This document shows, piece by piece, positions 10,431-21,082 of a stretch of DNA of 64,000 nucleotides. This stretch comes from Anaeramoeba flamelloides (Eukaryota > Metamonada > Anaeramoebidae): contig JANTQA010000045.1 of the NCBI GenBank assembly GCA_027625915.1, positions 682,001-746,000 of the forward strand. Reading direction: 5' to 3'. Under the pieces are notes generated by a model that was not told the origin of the DNA, did no database searches, and saw only the letters and a program-made list of their open reading frames with translations. Made by a program: the position numbers and the translations under genes. Every line of letters starts with the position of its first letter. The first letter of the stretch is position 1.

Positions 10431-11024
10431 AAAAATGAATTATTTTTATTTTTCCGATTTATTTTATAAATATCAATACTTATTTCCAAAAAATTGATTT
10501 CTTAATAAAATAAGTTTAGTTAATAAATTATTATTTTTCCTAAAATTATAAAATCTTTCTTATTTAGACAAAATACTGGTGTTCATTGTCCAAAAAAAAA
10601 AAAAAAAAATGTATTCAATAGCAAAAAATTATATTATTTAATTGGATAAAGTATTTTTGGGGTTGTTTTATTTTTTAATTTCTGGTCATTATTTTAAATA
10701 TTTAAATTTCAGTTTTAATACTACAATTTTTTATTTTTTTATTAATTTTTTTTTTTTTTTTTTGCTATTAGAAACCCCAATTAAATGTATTTGAAATCCC
10801 CGTCCTCTTTCAATAAGAATAATTAAAAAAAAATCAATTAGCTTGTTTTCACATATTAAAATAAATAGTTTATCGTTTATTATTAAGGATACATTATTCA
10901 AAATGTATTATCTTTTAAATTGGTGCTTTTTTAGTGAATATCTTTTTTTCTTTAAATATTCTGTTTCAATATTTAAATAAATTAGTAATTAGAAGCAGTC
11001 TAAACTTATTTTTATTTTCTAATA
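10431..11024. other. AT-rich stretch, no gene seen
   Basis: Homopolymer runs only; nothing coding on either strand. Confidence 0.5.
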
Positions 11025-11218
11025 CAGTCGGTTCCACTTTTCAAACACAAAATATAACAAAAATTAAGGCAGAATAAAAATCCCAAATTAAAGCACAAAA
11101 TTCAGATTGTGGTAAAATAATTTGTAAAAAAAAAATTCCTAATTTCATACCTTAATTTGAGATTTACATTGTGTACTAATTTTCGTTGAAGTTTATGTCT
11201 TAAATTTTTAACTAACAC
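11025..11218. mobile_element. MITE-1 copy, decayed
   Basis: Begins CAGTCGGTTCCACTTTTCAA after TA and ends TTAACTAACAC before TA. Internal landmarks ATTAAAGCACAAAATTCAGA and CTTAATTTGAGATTTACATT keep the palindromic layout of the family, at about 194 bp. It is more diverged than the 63546 copy. Confidence 0.75.
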
Positions 11219-12693
11219 TATTGAATTATAAATATTTTGTATAATTTTTTTTGTTTTGAAAATTGGATTTATATTATCATGATCATTTTTGGATATATAC
11301 TGAGTGATAGTACTCAAAGCGAGTTTAACTAAAAATAAAAAAAATTTGCTGATACTTTTATTTATTTTGTTCCAATTAAAAAAACAAAAAAGAAAAAATA
11401 TTAGATCTTTTTAATAACAATTTATTTTGAGAAATGTTAAATTCTTATAAATATTAATTTATTACTCTATAGTTGATAAAGGATGTTGTTTATTAAGTTT
11501 AATTGAATCTTTGTTACAAAAGTTAATTGATTATTTGGCTTATATATTTATCTATATAACTGTTCCAAACTAATTGTGAAATATATGATAAACAGAAAAT
11601 TCATTTTCTTCTTCGCATAGTCTTTTTTAAGACATAATTTCTTGGTATTATTAAAGTCTATTACCAATAATGAAATTTTGAAATGGTCAAAAAAATTCTA
11701 CATGATGAAAAATTGTAATTTGAATTTTTCACTATTTACCTTATGAAGAAGCAATAAACTTAAAAAAAGTTTTAGATTTTTGGTGGTTTTTGCGGAAATT
11801 AATTTCTAAACACCTTAAAATCAAAAGCAAATGATGATTACAAAGTATTATTAAATTCGATTTTCGATCTTTGTGAATATTTCTTTTTGGTTTTTGGATT
11901 TGTTTTATAAATAACAATATTTTTTTTTTTAGTCTTTCAAATAACTATTTTTTTGAAAAAACAATGTCAAATAATAAAATCAAGAGAAATCACTCAATTA
12001 AACAAATTTTTTTTTTCATATTTTACAAAGAAAGAAAATCTTTAATAAGAAGATAAATTTTCAAATTTGATCCTTTATTTTTAGAATTTCTTTTTAAATA
12101 ATAGAACTCTAAGAAACAAGTACCATATTTAATTCGGATTTATTGTCGGTTTCTTTGATCGGTCAAGGTATAGGTCTTCTATAAAAAAAAAAAAACACCC
12201 TTAATTTGAGACTGGGATTAAACTTTACAAAATACCTTATTTTGACAACACTAAAATCAAACCAAAACGAAATAACAATCTCAACATCTCAGAATTAACT
12301 CCTAACCATTTATTCTTAAAGTTCTTATGGGTTAAATGTATTTTCCTCTTCAAATTAGGATTCTGGAAAAATAAAAAACAAAATTATCTTATAGAACGAC
12401 TCTAAAAATCCATAAAAAGTTGCATGTCGATCAACTTCGAATAAAATATCACCCCTTGCACACTATAAACAAGACAATCTTTTTTTCTGATTTCAATAGC
12501 TTTTGAACCTTAAAAAGAAAAAAATTTCTTTTTCAAAAGTCAACAAAAAATTAAAAATAAAACAAGAAAAATATTTTTTAGATTTCAATAAGAGAGAACT
12601 TACTGGCTGAACAAATTTAAATAAAAATCTTCTTCGAACTTTTATTTACAGAAAAAAAAATTGTTATTTTTTCTCAGAATTATTTTTGTTTAG
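11219..12693. other. Intergenic, AT-rich
   Basis: No coding frame or named repeat found. The last ~30 bases before 12694 (TTTTTCTCAG ... TTTGTTTAG) end at the start codon of the SR-like gene. They could be plain 5' UTR or a 3' splice site if an upstream untranslated exon exists. Confidence 0.45.
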
Positions 12694-13799
12694 ATGTCTT
12701 CTTCTGAAACGTCTTCCATTACTTCGTCGTCCTCTTCATCAACTGGTTTAGATAGCGACTCCTACGGTCTTTCCAGTTCAAGTTCAAGCTCAAGTACTGG
12801 CTCTGATAGTGACAGGTATAAAAAAAGAAAATCCAAGCACAGACACAAGCATAGACACAAACACAAATCAAAAAAACATAGGAGCAAACATCGACATAAG
12901 CATAGGCACAAACATAAGAGCTCGAAGAAAAAAAGGTCCTCGAGTGCCACCAGAAAAAAAGACCGATCCTCGAGAAGTCGCCGTAGTGATAAAAAAGTTT
13001 CCAAAAGATCGCAATCTGCAAGAAGAGTGAAGGCTGTTAAACTTGGATCTTCTTCCAAATTTAAAAAGGACAAATTGGCTCTTTTAATACCGAAGGATAA
13101 TGACGAAAAAGAAGAAAAAGAAAAAAAAGTTGATAAAGAAAAAGAAAAAAAAGAACGTGAAAAACAAGAAAAAGAACAAAAAGAAAAAGAAGAAAAAGAG
13201 AAAAAAGAACGTGAAAAAAAAGAGAATGATGGAAAAGAAATTAAAAAAGAAAAAAAAGAAAAAAATAAAAAATCCTTATCGAAAAAAAAAGAATCTTCGT
13301 CTTCTCTCACATCAACATCGAGCGCTGATACTTCCTCTGTCTCTTCAAGCGAATCCGAAGAAGACAAAAAAAAAAAAAAAAATCCAAAAAAAAAGAAAAT
13401 GTCTTCTTCATCTTCATCAGGCATCGTAGACAAATCAAGCAAAAAGACATCAAAAAAAAAAAAAAAAAAAGAAAAAGAAAATGGAAAAAAAAAAAAGAAG
13501 GAGAAAAAGAAAAACATAGAAATTGAAATAACCAAAGAATCAAAAAAATCAAAAGACAAAAAAAAGAAGAGGCCATTTCAATATCATGAAACAGAGCTAC
13601 AAGAAGGAACAAAATTGTTTCGTGAATGTGAGGAATGGGTTATTGAAGTTGGAAGAGAAGGAGCAGATCCAACGGAATTTGATAAAGTTCAAAATATCCA
13701 ATACTTTTTTGATAAATTTTATGGAAATGGTAAGATTGTTTGAATTTATTTCCTTTTTACTCAGAAGATTTAGATCTTTATTTTGGATTACCCTTATAG
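12694..13799 (+). CDS. Ser/Lys-rich SR-like low-complexity protein
   Basis: Read through, the frame is 349 residues. I prefer a 356-residue version using a 35-nt intron 13730-13764 (GTAAGA ... ACTCAG), which replaces GKIV-stop with EDLDLYFGLPL-stop and keeps phase. The N-terminus is Ser-rich. Then come KHRHKHRHKHKSKKHRSKHR-type basic repeats (about 45-80), an SR/KKRSSS block, and a 150-residue Lys/Glu coiled-coil-like region. The only ordered-looking part is the last ~60 residues (FQYHETELQEGTKLF ... VQNIQYFFDKFYG). Basic SR/His-Lys repeats suggest a nuclear RNA-binding or splicing-related role, but that is inference. The acid-rich frame on the opposite strand is a shadow of the Lys codons. 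Confidence 0.75.
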
Positions 13800-13834
13800 A
13801 AAAAAAAAGTAATTTTAACAGTCTGTGTCATATA

Positions 13835-13962
13835 CAGCTATTTTAGAAAAGTGTGTACCAAAAGTTTTATTAGATGTTGACTGAACTGATTAAAACATAT
13901 GAATTAGAAAGTTAAAAGTCCTACTTATAAAACTTTGAGTCCACACTTTTTTTAAAACAGCT
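13835..13962. mobile_element. Small TA-flanked palindromic MITE (third family)
   Basis: The left arm CAGCTATTTTAGAAAAGTGT, then GTACCAAAAGTTTTAT, pairs with the right arm ATAAAACTTTGAGTCCACAC followed by TTTTTTTAAAACAGCT. TA lies on both sides. About 128 bp with a short loop. It sits 35 bases downstream of the SR-like stop codon, so it may form part of that gene's 3' UTR. Confidence 0.7.
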
Positions 13963-14094
13963 ATACCTTTGTCACCTAAAATTTATGTGATAAATCAATC
14001 AAAAAAAAATCAAAAAAGTTTAAACACATCGTTGGTATGAACAAATCAAATTGAAAATTTTGACAAAGATAAAACTAATACCTGGATTAACATT

Positions 14095-15230
14095 TCATCA
14101 TTATGTAAATAAAGTTTGTTTACAATATAATCAACATTTCAGAACTTAAAAATGTTTAGGCTATTGTATTTCTTGTTTTTAGCAGTACTACCATTGCTAA
14201 AACTCTCTAGTTGAAAAAAAATTTAAAAGCACTAAAAAAAGGAATTTTAGTTTAATTCAACTTTGGGATATTTACTTTGAATAGACAAATAATTAATAGT
14301 TTTAAAAATCATCTATTTATCTAATCAAACTGAAATAAGGGAAAAAAATTACTAATGATAAATATTCCCTGTCTGAGGTTTTTCAGAATTCAAAAAATTG
14401 AGTAAAAAGCTGTAGGAATTTCACTCTATTCTTTTAAATTGACCAGAAAAACAAAATAGAAGTGTCCTAGGTTTTCATGATTTCAAAAGAATCGAGTAAA
14501 ATCTATAGGATTTTGCTCGATTCATTTGAATTCTGGAAAACCTAACGAAAGTGTTCGTCGAGTGCCGTCAAGTGCCAAGGGTTTCCAGAATTTAAAAGAA
14601 TAGAGCAAAAACAATAGATTTTATTACATTCTTTTAAATTCTGGAAAAGCTAACAGCGTTTTTTTTTAATTTTTGAAATAAAAAAAACCTAACGAAAAGT
14701 GTCCGTAGAGTGCCTAGCTTTTCCATAATTCAAAAGAATGGAGAAAAATCATAGATTTTACTCAATTCTTTTAAATTTTGGAAAAGCTAACGGCGATTTT
14801 TTTTACTTTTTGAAATAAACTGAAAATTTATAAAAATTTTCTGTTTATTTCAAAAATTAAAAAAAACCTAACGGAAAAATCAAACAAAAAAAATATTTTT
14901 TTCATTTAAATCAATAAGAAATTCTTTAATTGTCAAGATAATTGATTCTCCATTTGAAAGATTTTTATAAAATCCAAAACACTTTGTAAAGATAATAAAA
15001 TAGCCTCTTGAGTCTGAAGTAAAAAATTTTTCAAATTTTTTACTTTTAAATTGGAAAAAATCTTAATAGAACTTGGACAATTGGATTTTTCAACTTAAAT
15101 TATTAAATATCTTGAGAAATAATTATTGATCAAAGATTTCTTATTAACCAATAGTGTTTATTTAATTGAAGTTATCAAAAAGTAGAAAAATTAGCAAACG
15201 TACAATTTTTTTTTGAAAAATTTTTTCATC
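14095..15230 (+). repeat. Repeat family D, copy 1 (hairpin-rich)
   Basis: Similar over its flanks to 55870-56598. Shared blocks include ATAATCAACATTTCAGAACT, GAATAGACAAATAATTAATA, ATATTCCCTGTC, AACCTAACGGAAAAATCAAA, GATTCTCCATTTGAAAGAT and AAATTAGCAAACGTACAAT. Copy 1 is longer because it carries a multi-module hairpin array at the site where copy 2 has a single module. No coding frame. Confidence 0.65.
14370..14870. repeat. Hairpin array with four A modules and B modules
   Basis: A modules start near 14376, 14470, 14580 and 14728. Each reads roughly TTTCCAGAATTTAAAAGAAT ... ATTCTTTTAAATTCTGGAAA. B modules lie near 14655-14690 (shortened) and 14797-14870 (GAAATAAACTGAAAATTTAT with its inverse). 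Linkers are made of AGTGCC/CGTCAAGTGCC motifs. The array is a series of perfect-to-near-perfect stem-loops joined head to tail. Confidence 0.75.
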
Positions 15231-15498
15231 AAAGTGAATGGATAAAAAAATTGAATATTTTTTATTAGTTCAAAACATCACTGAATTCCAAATTTTATTA
15301 AGAGTGGAACAAACACAAACTAGTCACCCCCACAGTTAGTTATTTTTTTTTGCTTCAAATATTGAAAGGGTTCATCTTTCATACAATAGCGAAAAATATT
15401 AAAATATTGTATTTGTGTTATTTTAAAATTACTAATTTTGTATACGCCAAGTGCCAAAAAATTCTAATCAACAAAGAAACACAAAAAAGAAAATTTTT
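15231..15498. other. Unassigned sequence upstream of truncated LINE
   Basis: No match to the full-length LINE upstream of 15499. An open frame that runs into the reverse transcriptase from 15350 uses this sequence only by chance; it has no ATG there. Confidence 0.5.
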
Positions 15499-16510
15499 TT
15501 CTTGGGACATAGTATCAAAAAAACAATTTGGATTTAAGAAAAAATTAGATACACGGATTGCTGTTTTGAATTTATTATTTAAATATAAAAAAATTATACA
15601 AAAAACAAAGAAAAATGAAAATGTATATATAGTTACAATTGATATTCAAAAATGTTTTGACTCTATTCATCATTCATTGATTTATCACTCAATTAAAAAA
15701 TTTATCAAAAATGAAATTTTAAAAATGTTTCTACTTGCATATTATTCAAAGGAAGGAATAGGTGTTTACCAAGGAGATCCATTATCTCCTCTATTATTTG
15801 GTTTTATTTCTCATTTTCTTTTAGAAAAAATCAATTCACTAGCAATACACGTACAGATGTTTGCTGATGATTTGATATTAATAATGAAAGGATCAATGAT
15901 TGAAATAAATTATCAATTACAAAAAATATATAAAATAATAAAAGATTTTGGTATGAATCCAAATGATGATAAAACAAAAAAAACCCTAATACCAAAAGAA
16001 ATTTTATATCTTGGTATTTGGTTAGACAAAAAAACTCATCTAAAATTTAACTTTGAAAAGGTCAATAATAATTTTGAAAAAATCCTACATATTTTTAAAG
16101 AAAGGAATTTTTCTAATGGGTTAAAAATTCAATTCTTTAAAGCCGTTTTACATAGTCAACTATTATATGGGTTGGAGATATTTGACTTTACAGAATCCGA
16201 TTTCAAAAAAATTGATATTTGGATTAATAAGAAAATCACAGAATCGTTTTTAATAAACCCACATTCGCCAAGACTTATCTATAAAACTGAAGCAAAAATT
16301 GATTTGGCAAGAATCACAATTTACAAAAGAAAATTCAAATTAATTCAAAAATTAAAAATTTTAGGATTTGATAAATTAATAAATCTTCTCCCCTTCAGAG
16401 AAAAAGAAACAGAAAACATTAATTGGAAAGCTCGAAATTTAAAAGAATTAGAATCTGAACTCGAAGTTTACAGAATTAATCAATTAAAAAATAGTCCAAG
16501 TTGGAAATGT

Positions 16511-16596
16511 CGTTAGGTTTTCCAGAATTCAAAAGAATTGAGTAAAATCTAAGATTTTTCTCTATTCCTTTGAATTCTGGAAAACCTAGACACTCC
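16511..16596. repeat. Hairpin module A inside LINE ORF2
   Basis: CGTTAGGTTTTCCAGAATTC ... GAATTCTGGAAAACCTAG. The stem closes on a loop near 16552 (AATCTAAGATTTT). The insert directly follows the LINE codons for SWKC. Confidence 0.8.
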
Positions 16597-16646
16597 ACAA
16601 AATTATTTGAAAATAATTTTGATACAGGGAAATATTAACAAACAGT

Positions 16647-16733
16647 CGTGTCTAGGTTTTTTTTAATTTAAGAAATAAACCGAAAATTTATTAAAATTTT
16701 CTGCTTATTTCTTAAATTAAAAAAACCTAACGA
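16647..16733. repeat. Hairpin module B inside LINE ORF2
   Basis: TCGTGTCTAGGTTTTTTTTA, with AAGAAATAAACCGAAAATTT pairing with AAATTTTCTGCTTATTTCTT, and closing CCTAACGA. The ~50 bases between this module and module A (16597-16646) look like LINE sequence (frame text such as LFENNFDTGKY). Confidence 0.75.
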
Positions 16734-16908
16734 CAAAAAAATATTTAAAATGGAAGGGTTCAACTTCTATTCTAAAGTTAAGAAATTATACAAATTATCT
16801 TAATAGATATTCTTATTTTATGAACAAAAATAAATCACAATTTTGTCAATTGTGTAAAATAAATAAAGATTTGGATATCATTGAAGATTTGGATCATTTT
16901 CTCTGTGA

Positions 16909-16994
16909 TCGTGTCTAGGTTTTCCAGGATTCAAAAGAATTGCGTAAAATCTTTGATTTTACTCTATTCTTTTGAATTCTGGAAAACCTAACGA
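16909..16994. repeat. Hairpin module A between LINE zinc-finger codons
   Basis: The 86-bp insert starts TCGTGTCTAGGTTTTCC and ends GGAAAACCTAACGA. Dropping it joins TGTGA to CTGCCCAGCC and restores the LINE reading DHFLCDCPAYE, matching DHFLWVCPSYE of other copies. The insertion edges are therefore known to within a base or two, with a possible 2-bp GA duplication. Confidence 0.85.
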
Positions 16995-17245
16995 CTGCCC
17001 AGCCTATGAAAATAATCGGAAAATCTGGATATCTGAATTAGAAAAAAATAATTTTTCACTTATTTTAAATAATAATAATATTTATAATATTATTAATAAA
17101 CAAGATTCAATATCTTTATTCGCTCTAGTAGATAATAAGACTATGTTTGAATCTATTATACGATTTCTAAATTCAAGTTTAGGAATTCGGGCAAACAAGA
17201 AGAATTCTAAACTCCTCCCTTAAATTACAATAAAAAAAAAAAAGA

Positions 17246-18975
17246 AAATTTTTTCAGTGAGATCTAATTTTTTTTACCCTTTTTTCTAAAAAAGAAAACC
17301 ATTAAATTGGTCTTTAATTTCGAACATTATAAAAAGTTTTTACTTTTTTTCATACTATTTTCACCCATTTTTACACAATACCAAATAAATAGTTTTTGTT
17401 GACAGGAATATTAATATAAAGATTTTTCTTCTTTTTTTGAGATAAATCTCTTGGTTAACCAAAAAAAAAAATGATTTATTCAACCGATTGAAAAAGAATT
17501 GTATTCCTATAAAGAGGATATTCTATAACCATTAAATTTCCAAGCAATTTAAAATTTTTAACAAGAAACTGTGCTTTTATTTTATAAGATGAAATTTGAT
17601 TTATCAAAATAAAATTTTCTTGAAAATATTTGTGAATTAAGTAATTTTATCCTCAAAATTCAAAATCATTTTTTTTCATTCTAAAAATGATTTAAATTGT
17701 TATAACAATTCTTTTGAATAATACCAAACAATTTGTTAATAAAAAATTATTACAAAATTGAAATTTTTTTTGTAATTTTATTTCTTTTTTTAGAATCAGA
17801 AAAGATCTTCTTCAAAACTTGTAAAGAAAATAATTTTTTTTGCCTAATAGATCTTGATTTAATTAAGAAATTTTAGTTAAGTTTCTACCAAATACTCATT
17901 TATTTAATCACATTTACCACAATTAGTCTTATTAGCTGGGATTTGAATTGAAATATTAATCATTAAAAAGAATAACCAACAAAACATGAAATTTTCTTTC
18001 TAAATCCAATACTTTCCAGCATAAAGTTAAAAATATTTTTTCCCATTTTCAAGGATTAACTTAATTGTTAATAAAAATAATAGGTTACTTTTTTTCGTTT
18101 TATAATAGAAGAATGTGAATTTTGGAATTCAAAAAAGAGACTCAAATCAATAAATTGTCTAAAGGAGCTTAACTGATCCATTTCACAATCCAAGACACAA
18201 ATTAGCAAAAAAAAATTTTTAGGATCTCAACAAGATTTCATTTGATTTTCAAAAATACTACTCCCTTAAAATAAAATATACTTTTTTTCATTTCAAATTT
18301 TGTTGATTCAAGTAAAATTTTAAAGATTTTTTTTGAAATTATTGTTTAAAATTTTAAGTTCATTAATTCTTATTCATTTCTTCTTTGATTTGAAAAGAAT
18401 TTATATTTATAATACAAATTTTCCGTTAGTTTCTCATTTTTTGAAGAAAATTATTAACTGATCAAATGATTCTTAAACTATACAAGATCAGAAAATTCAA
18501 ATTAATTAAACTTTAAATTATTCTTTCAAGATTAAAGAAAACATCTTTTTTTACAATTTTTAAAACTAGATAACAATGAAAAAAAATTATTTTTAAAATT
18601 TTGACAAAAAAATTCAGATCTGAACAAATAATAAACTTTGGATTCAGAATTAATTTATTGAATAATTGGTAATAACTTTTACATATACCCAAAAAAAAAC
18701 AATATTGAATGATTATTATTGCTTTTGAATATAATTGTTTAACACTAATCCAATCTCGTTATATTAATATAAACATTTCATTAATAATATTAAACGACTT
18801 ATTATTAAAAAGAAGAATTATATCTAATTAATAATATTTATTTTTATTTCGAAGGAAAAAAAAAAAACACAGAAAAATTATTTATTGTTTTAATCGTTTC
18901 TAACCAAATAATTTTATATATAATAAATACTTATTTTAACTTTTCTATATACTCTTAAATCTGTAAATAGAATAT
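17246..18975. other. Intergenic, AT-rich, 1.7 kb
   Basis: Poly-A/T runs and short unrelated palindromes; no coding frame, RNA gene or match to the other repeats seen. Confidence 0.5.
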
Positions 18976-19223
18976 ATGCTAGTTGGTATTATTAACGAAA
19001 TAAGCGGACATCATTTAGTCCTAGCACAGGAATTAGCTAATAAAAATGAAACAGAATTTCTTGTACTCATTATAAACGAAAATAAAAATCAATTATTAAC
19101 AATTAAAAAAAAAGAATTAGATCTTAAATTTTATAGTTCCAATAAAACAGAAAAAGCTCTTAAAAAAATGTTTTTAAAATATGACAAAGAAGCAAAGGGA
19201 GAAGTGAAAATAGTTGATATGTA
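18976..19223 (+). CDS. Small unrecognised protein or first exon
   Basis: An 82-residue frame with coding-like composition, ATG start and TAA stop: MLVGIINEISGHHLVLAQEL at the N-terminus, then a Lys/Glu-rich C-terminus ending GEVKIVDM. No family recognised. The stop overlaps a good 5' splice site (GTAAAA at 19221). Splicing to 19411 (after CATTAG) keeps phase and adds MDYEDEESSILEMENAT, which also looks coding. It could therefore be exon 1 of a gene continuing toward the RapGAP exons, across the repeat at 19634-20775. That link is unproven. Confidence 0.45.
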
Positions 19224-19633
19224 AAATTTCTTTTCTTCTTTTTCTTTTTTTCTTGTGTTACTTTTTTCTTATTTTCTCATTATCTTTATTTTTATAACCT
19301 TTTATTTTCTTTACTTTTTATTTATTGATTGTTATATTTCTTAATTACTCTTTATTCAATAATAAAACCATTTCCAAACAAATCAAAATTTTTTCTTTAA
19401 CAATCATTAGGGATTATGAGGATGAAGAAAGTAGTATCCTTGAAATGGAAAATGCAACTGTTTGTTATTTTTTAATAATTCATCTTTTATATTTTGAATT
19501 CAAATTTAATATTCAAATATATTCCTTTTATTTTTATTAAATAATAATAGATACATACCACATTTAAAGTTGGGGTACTCTGTATTAAAGAGGGACAAAA
19601 GGAAGAAGAAGAATTTTTCCAAAATCGTAAATA

Positions 19634-20775
19634 TTTTTTTTTTTTTTTTTATTATTATTATTATTGAAGAGAAGTGATTCAACAAAATTACCTCCTGTTG
19701 GCAGTTAGGTTTTTTTTAATTTTAGAAATTAAAAAAACCTAGGCACTCCACGGCACTTCACGGTACTTCATTAGTTTTTTTTTAATTTTTGTTTTGATTA
19801 GAAAATCAATATATTTTCGAAACAAAAACAAAAAGTGAAAAAAAATCCGCCGTTAGGTTTTCCAGAATTTAAAAGAATTGAGTAAAATCTTTGATTTCTC
19901 TCTATTCTTTCGAATAACTGGAAAATATAGGCACTCTTATGGCACTTCCTGATACAGTAAATTTATTTTGAGTTTATTTTATACTAATCCTTAATGTAGA
20001 CAATACTATAACTCATAGTCTAGCTTTTCTTTTAAAAATGAAAAGAAAATATTAAATTTTCAAAAAAAAGACAAGAAAAAGAAAAAGAGAAAAAAAAGAA
20101 AGAGAATATTGAAAATAATTGAAAAAAAGAAAATATAAAATACAAAAGTTTTTTATCTTCTCCAAGTGTTGAATTGATTGTTGGCCTGTTTTCTTTTATA
20201 TCGAAAATTTCTGTAACATCACCTTAATTTGTTTTAATAAAGAGGCATTCATATTTACCATAACTATAGATCAAATGAAATAGGTTACTTTATCAAGTTT
20301 TAAATTTAAATTTTATAGAAATATAGTAATATAAAGTACTGAGTTTTTAAGAATAAGAATTTGTTTTCCAAATTTTCTTTCCAGTTGCTGGATTTATTAT
20401 TATTTTATTTTTTTTTTTACGAGTTCCCTAAATATTGTTTTCGTAAAATCCCAGTAGAAGATACCGACTCGGAAATATTTACTCGATTCAAGTACTTAAA
20501 CCACAGATTGTACAGAAAGTTTGATTCATTTCACTTCAGTTGCATCTATTGGATTCAAATATCTACAGTTGCATAAGTCCTCATTTTAGATCTGATCCAG
20601 TTAAGTTATCTTAACATCGAATGGGAACAAGTTTATCAATTCTTATAATGATTTTTTATTCCTTTTATTTCCACCCCCAAACACTTAAAAAAAAGAGAGA
20701 AGGAACGTAAGTAACCTAAGTAACCCAAACAACTTAAAAAAGGGAAATTTGGAAAAAGTAAAAAGAATAAAAATT
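19634..20775 (-). mobile_element. 1.1-1.3 kb repeat with LINE-type tail, copy A
   Basis: Reverse-orientation copy of the units at 24215 and 30890. Shared text in its own sense includes GGTAAAAGGAATAAAAAATC-like sequence, TTAGATCTGATC, ACTGAGATTTTACGAAAAC, TTCTTAAAAACTCAGTACTT and CATTTGATCTATAGTT. A hairpin block follows, then AACAGGAGGTAATTTTGTTG, AATCACTTCTC and a terminal A run. No coding frame. The tail resembles the LINE 3' end, so it is probably moved by LINE machinery. Confidence 0.75.
19706..19960. repeat. Hairpin array in repeat copy A
   Basis: A short B-like stem (AGGTTTTTTTTAATTTTAG with its inverse), AGGCACTCCACGGCACTTCA linkers, a second stem around ATTAGAAAATCAATATATTT, then an A module at about 19853-19930 (TTTTCCAGAATTTAAAAGAA with its inverse). 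Confidence 0.65.
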
Positions 20776-20884
20776 CAAAATCCCTCCAATTTACCATTCA
20801 AACCTCTGAAATTAATTTCTAATTTAGTTTGATCCAGATTCAATAAAAATAAAAAATTCTAAACAAAACAAAATTGTTTTTATA

Positions 20885-21082
20885 ATGAAGTCTACAGTGT
20901 TTATACCCAAAAAAATTTTAGCGAAACAATTTGTAATAAGACTAAAAGAAGATTTTGAAAATTTTTATCGTAGAAAAAATAGTACTTTTTCAGATTTCGA
21001 AAATAATCAAGAATTTATCAATTTATTCATTGGGTGGGAGAGAGAGGCAAGATTAAAAGATTGGGCACCCTGTTTATCATAA
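20885..21082 (+). CDS. Small unrecognised coding frame
   Basis: A 65-residue frame from an ATG: MKSTVFIPKKILAKQFVIRL ... FINLFIGWEREARLKDWAPC, then a stop. Base composition and mixed residues look coding, unlike the surrounding shadows. No family recognised. If a non-standard-looking donor (GTTTAT, near 21075) were used, the phase would fit the RapGAP exon at 21921, so this may be an internal exon of that gene rather than a separate one. Confidence 0.4.
   Translation: MKSTVFIPKKILAKQFVIRLKEDFENFYRRKNSTFSDFENNQEFINLFIGWEREARLKDWAPCLS

Larger units (their letters stand above)
15499..17245 (+). mobile_element. 5'-truncated LINE copy, RT plus C-terminal zinc finger
   Basis: From TTCTTGGGACATAGT the DNA is almost identical to the RT of the LINE at 63115 onward. 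The RT frame is open from 15501 to 16515. It contains KKQFGFKKKLDTRIAVLN, AIDIQKCFDSIHHS-like text (here TIDIQKCFDS), YQGDPLSPLLFGF, the catalytic FADD at 15860-15871, and YLGIWLDKK. The thumb follows (GLKIQFFKAVLHSQLLYGLE). The C-terminus resumes after hairpin inserts with NRYSYFMNKNKSQFCQLC and DHFLC, then CPAYENNRKIW, the Cys/His block typical of non-LTR elements. It ends GCAAACAAGAAGAATTCTAA, CTCCTCCCTT, AATAAAA. It is 5'-truncated, as LINE copies often are, and interrupted by three hairpin modules, so it is not active. Confidence 0.9.

Noticed and set aside
12762-13559. 265-residue Phe/Ser/Asp-rich frame on the minus strand
   Set aside because: It is the mirror of Lys/Glu/Ser codons of the SR-like gene on the plus strand; composition is a pure shadow.
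14370-14870. Regularly repeated palindromes, considered as a CRISPR array
   Set aside because: Units are long self-complementary stems with no unique spacers, and the DNA is eukaryotic with spliced genes.
15350-15500. N-terminal extension of the reverse transcriptase frame
   Set aside because: The long LINE copy at 63115 shows different sequence upstream of TTCTTGGGACATAG, so this stretch is flank joined by 5' truncation.
16511-16733. LINE hairpins considered as introns
   Set aside because: Edges are not GT..AG and the first and second modules do not share splice-like ends; insertion is the simpler reading.
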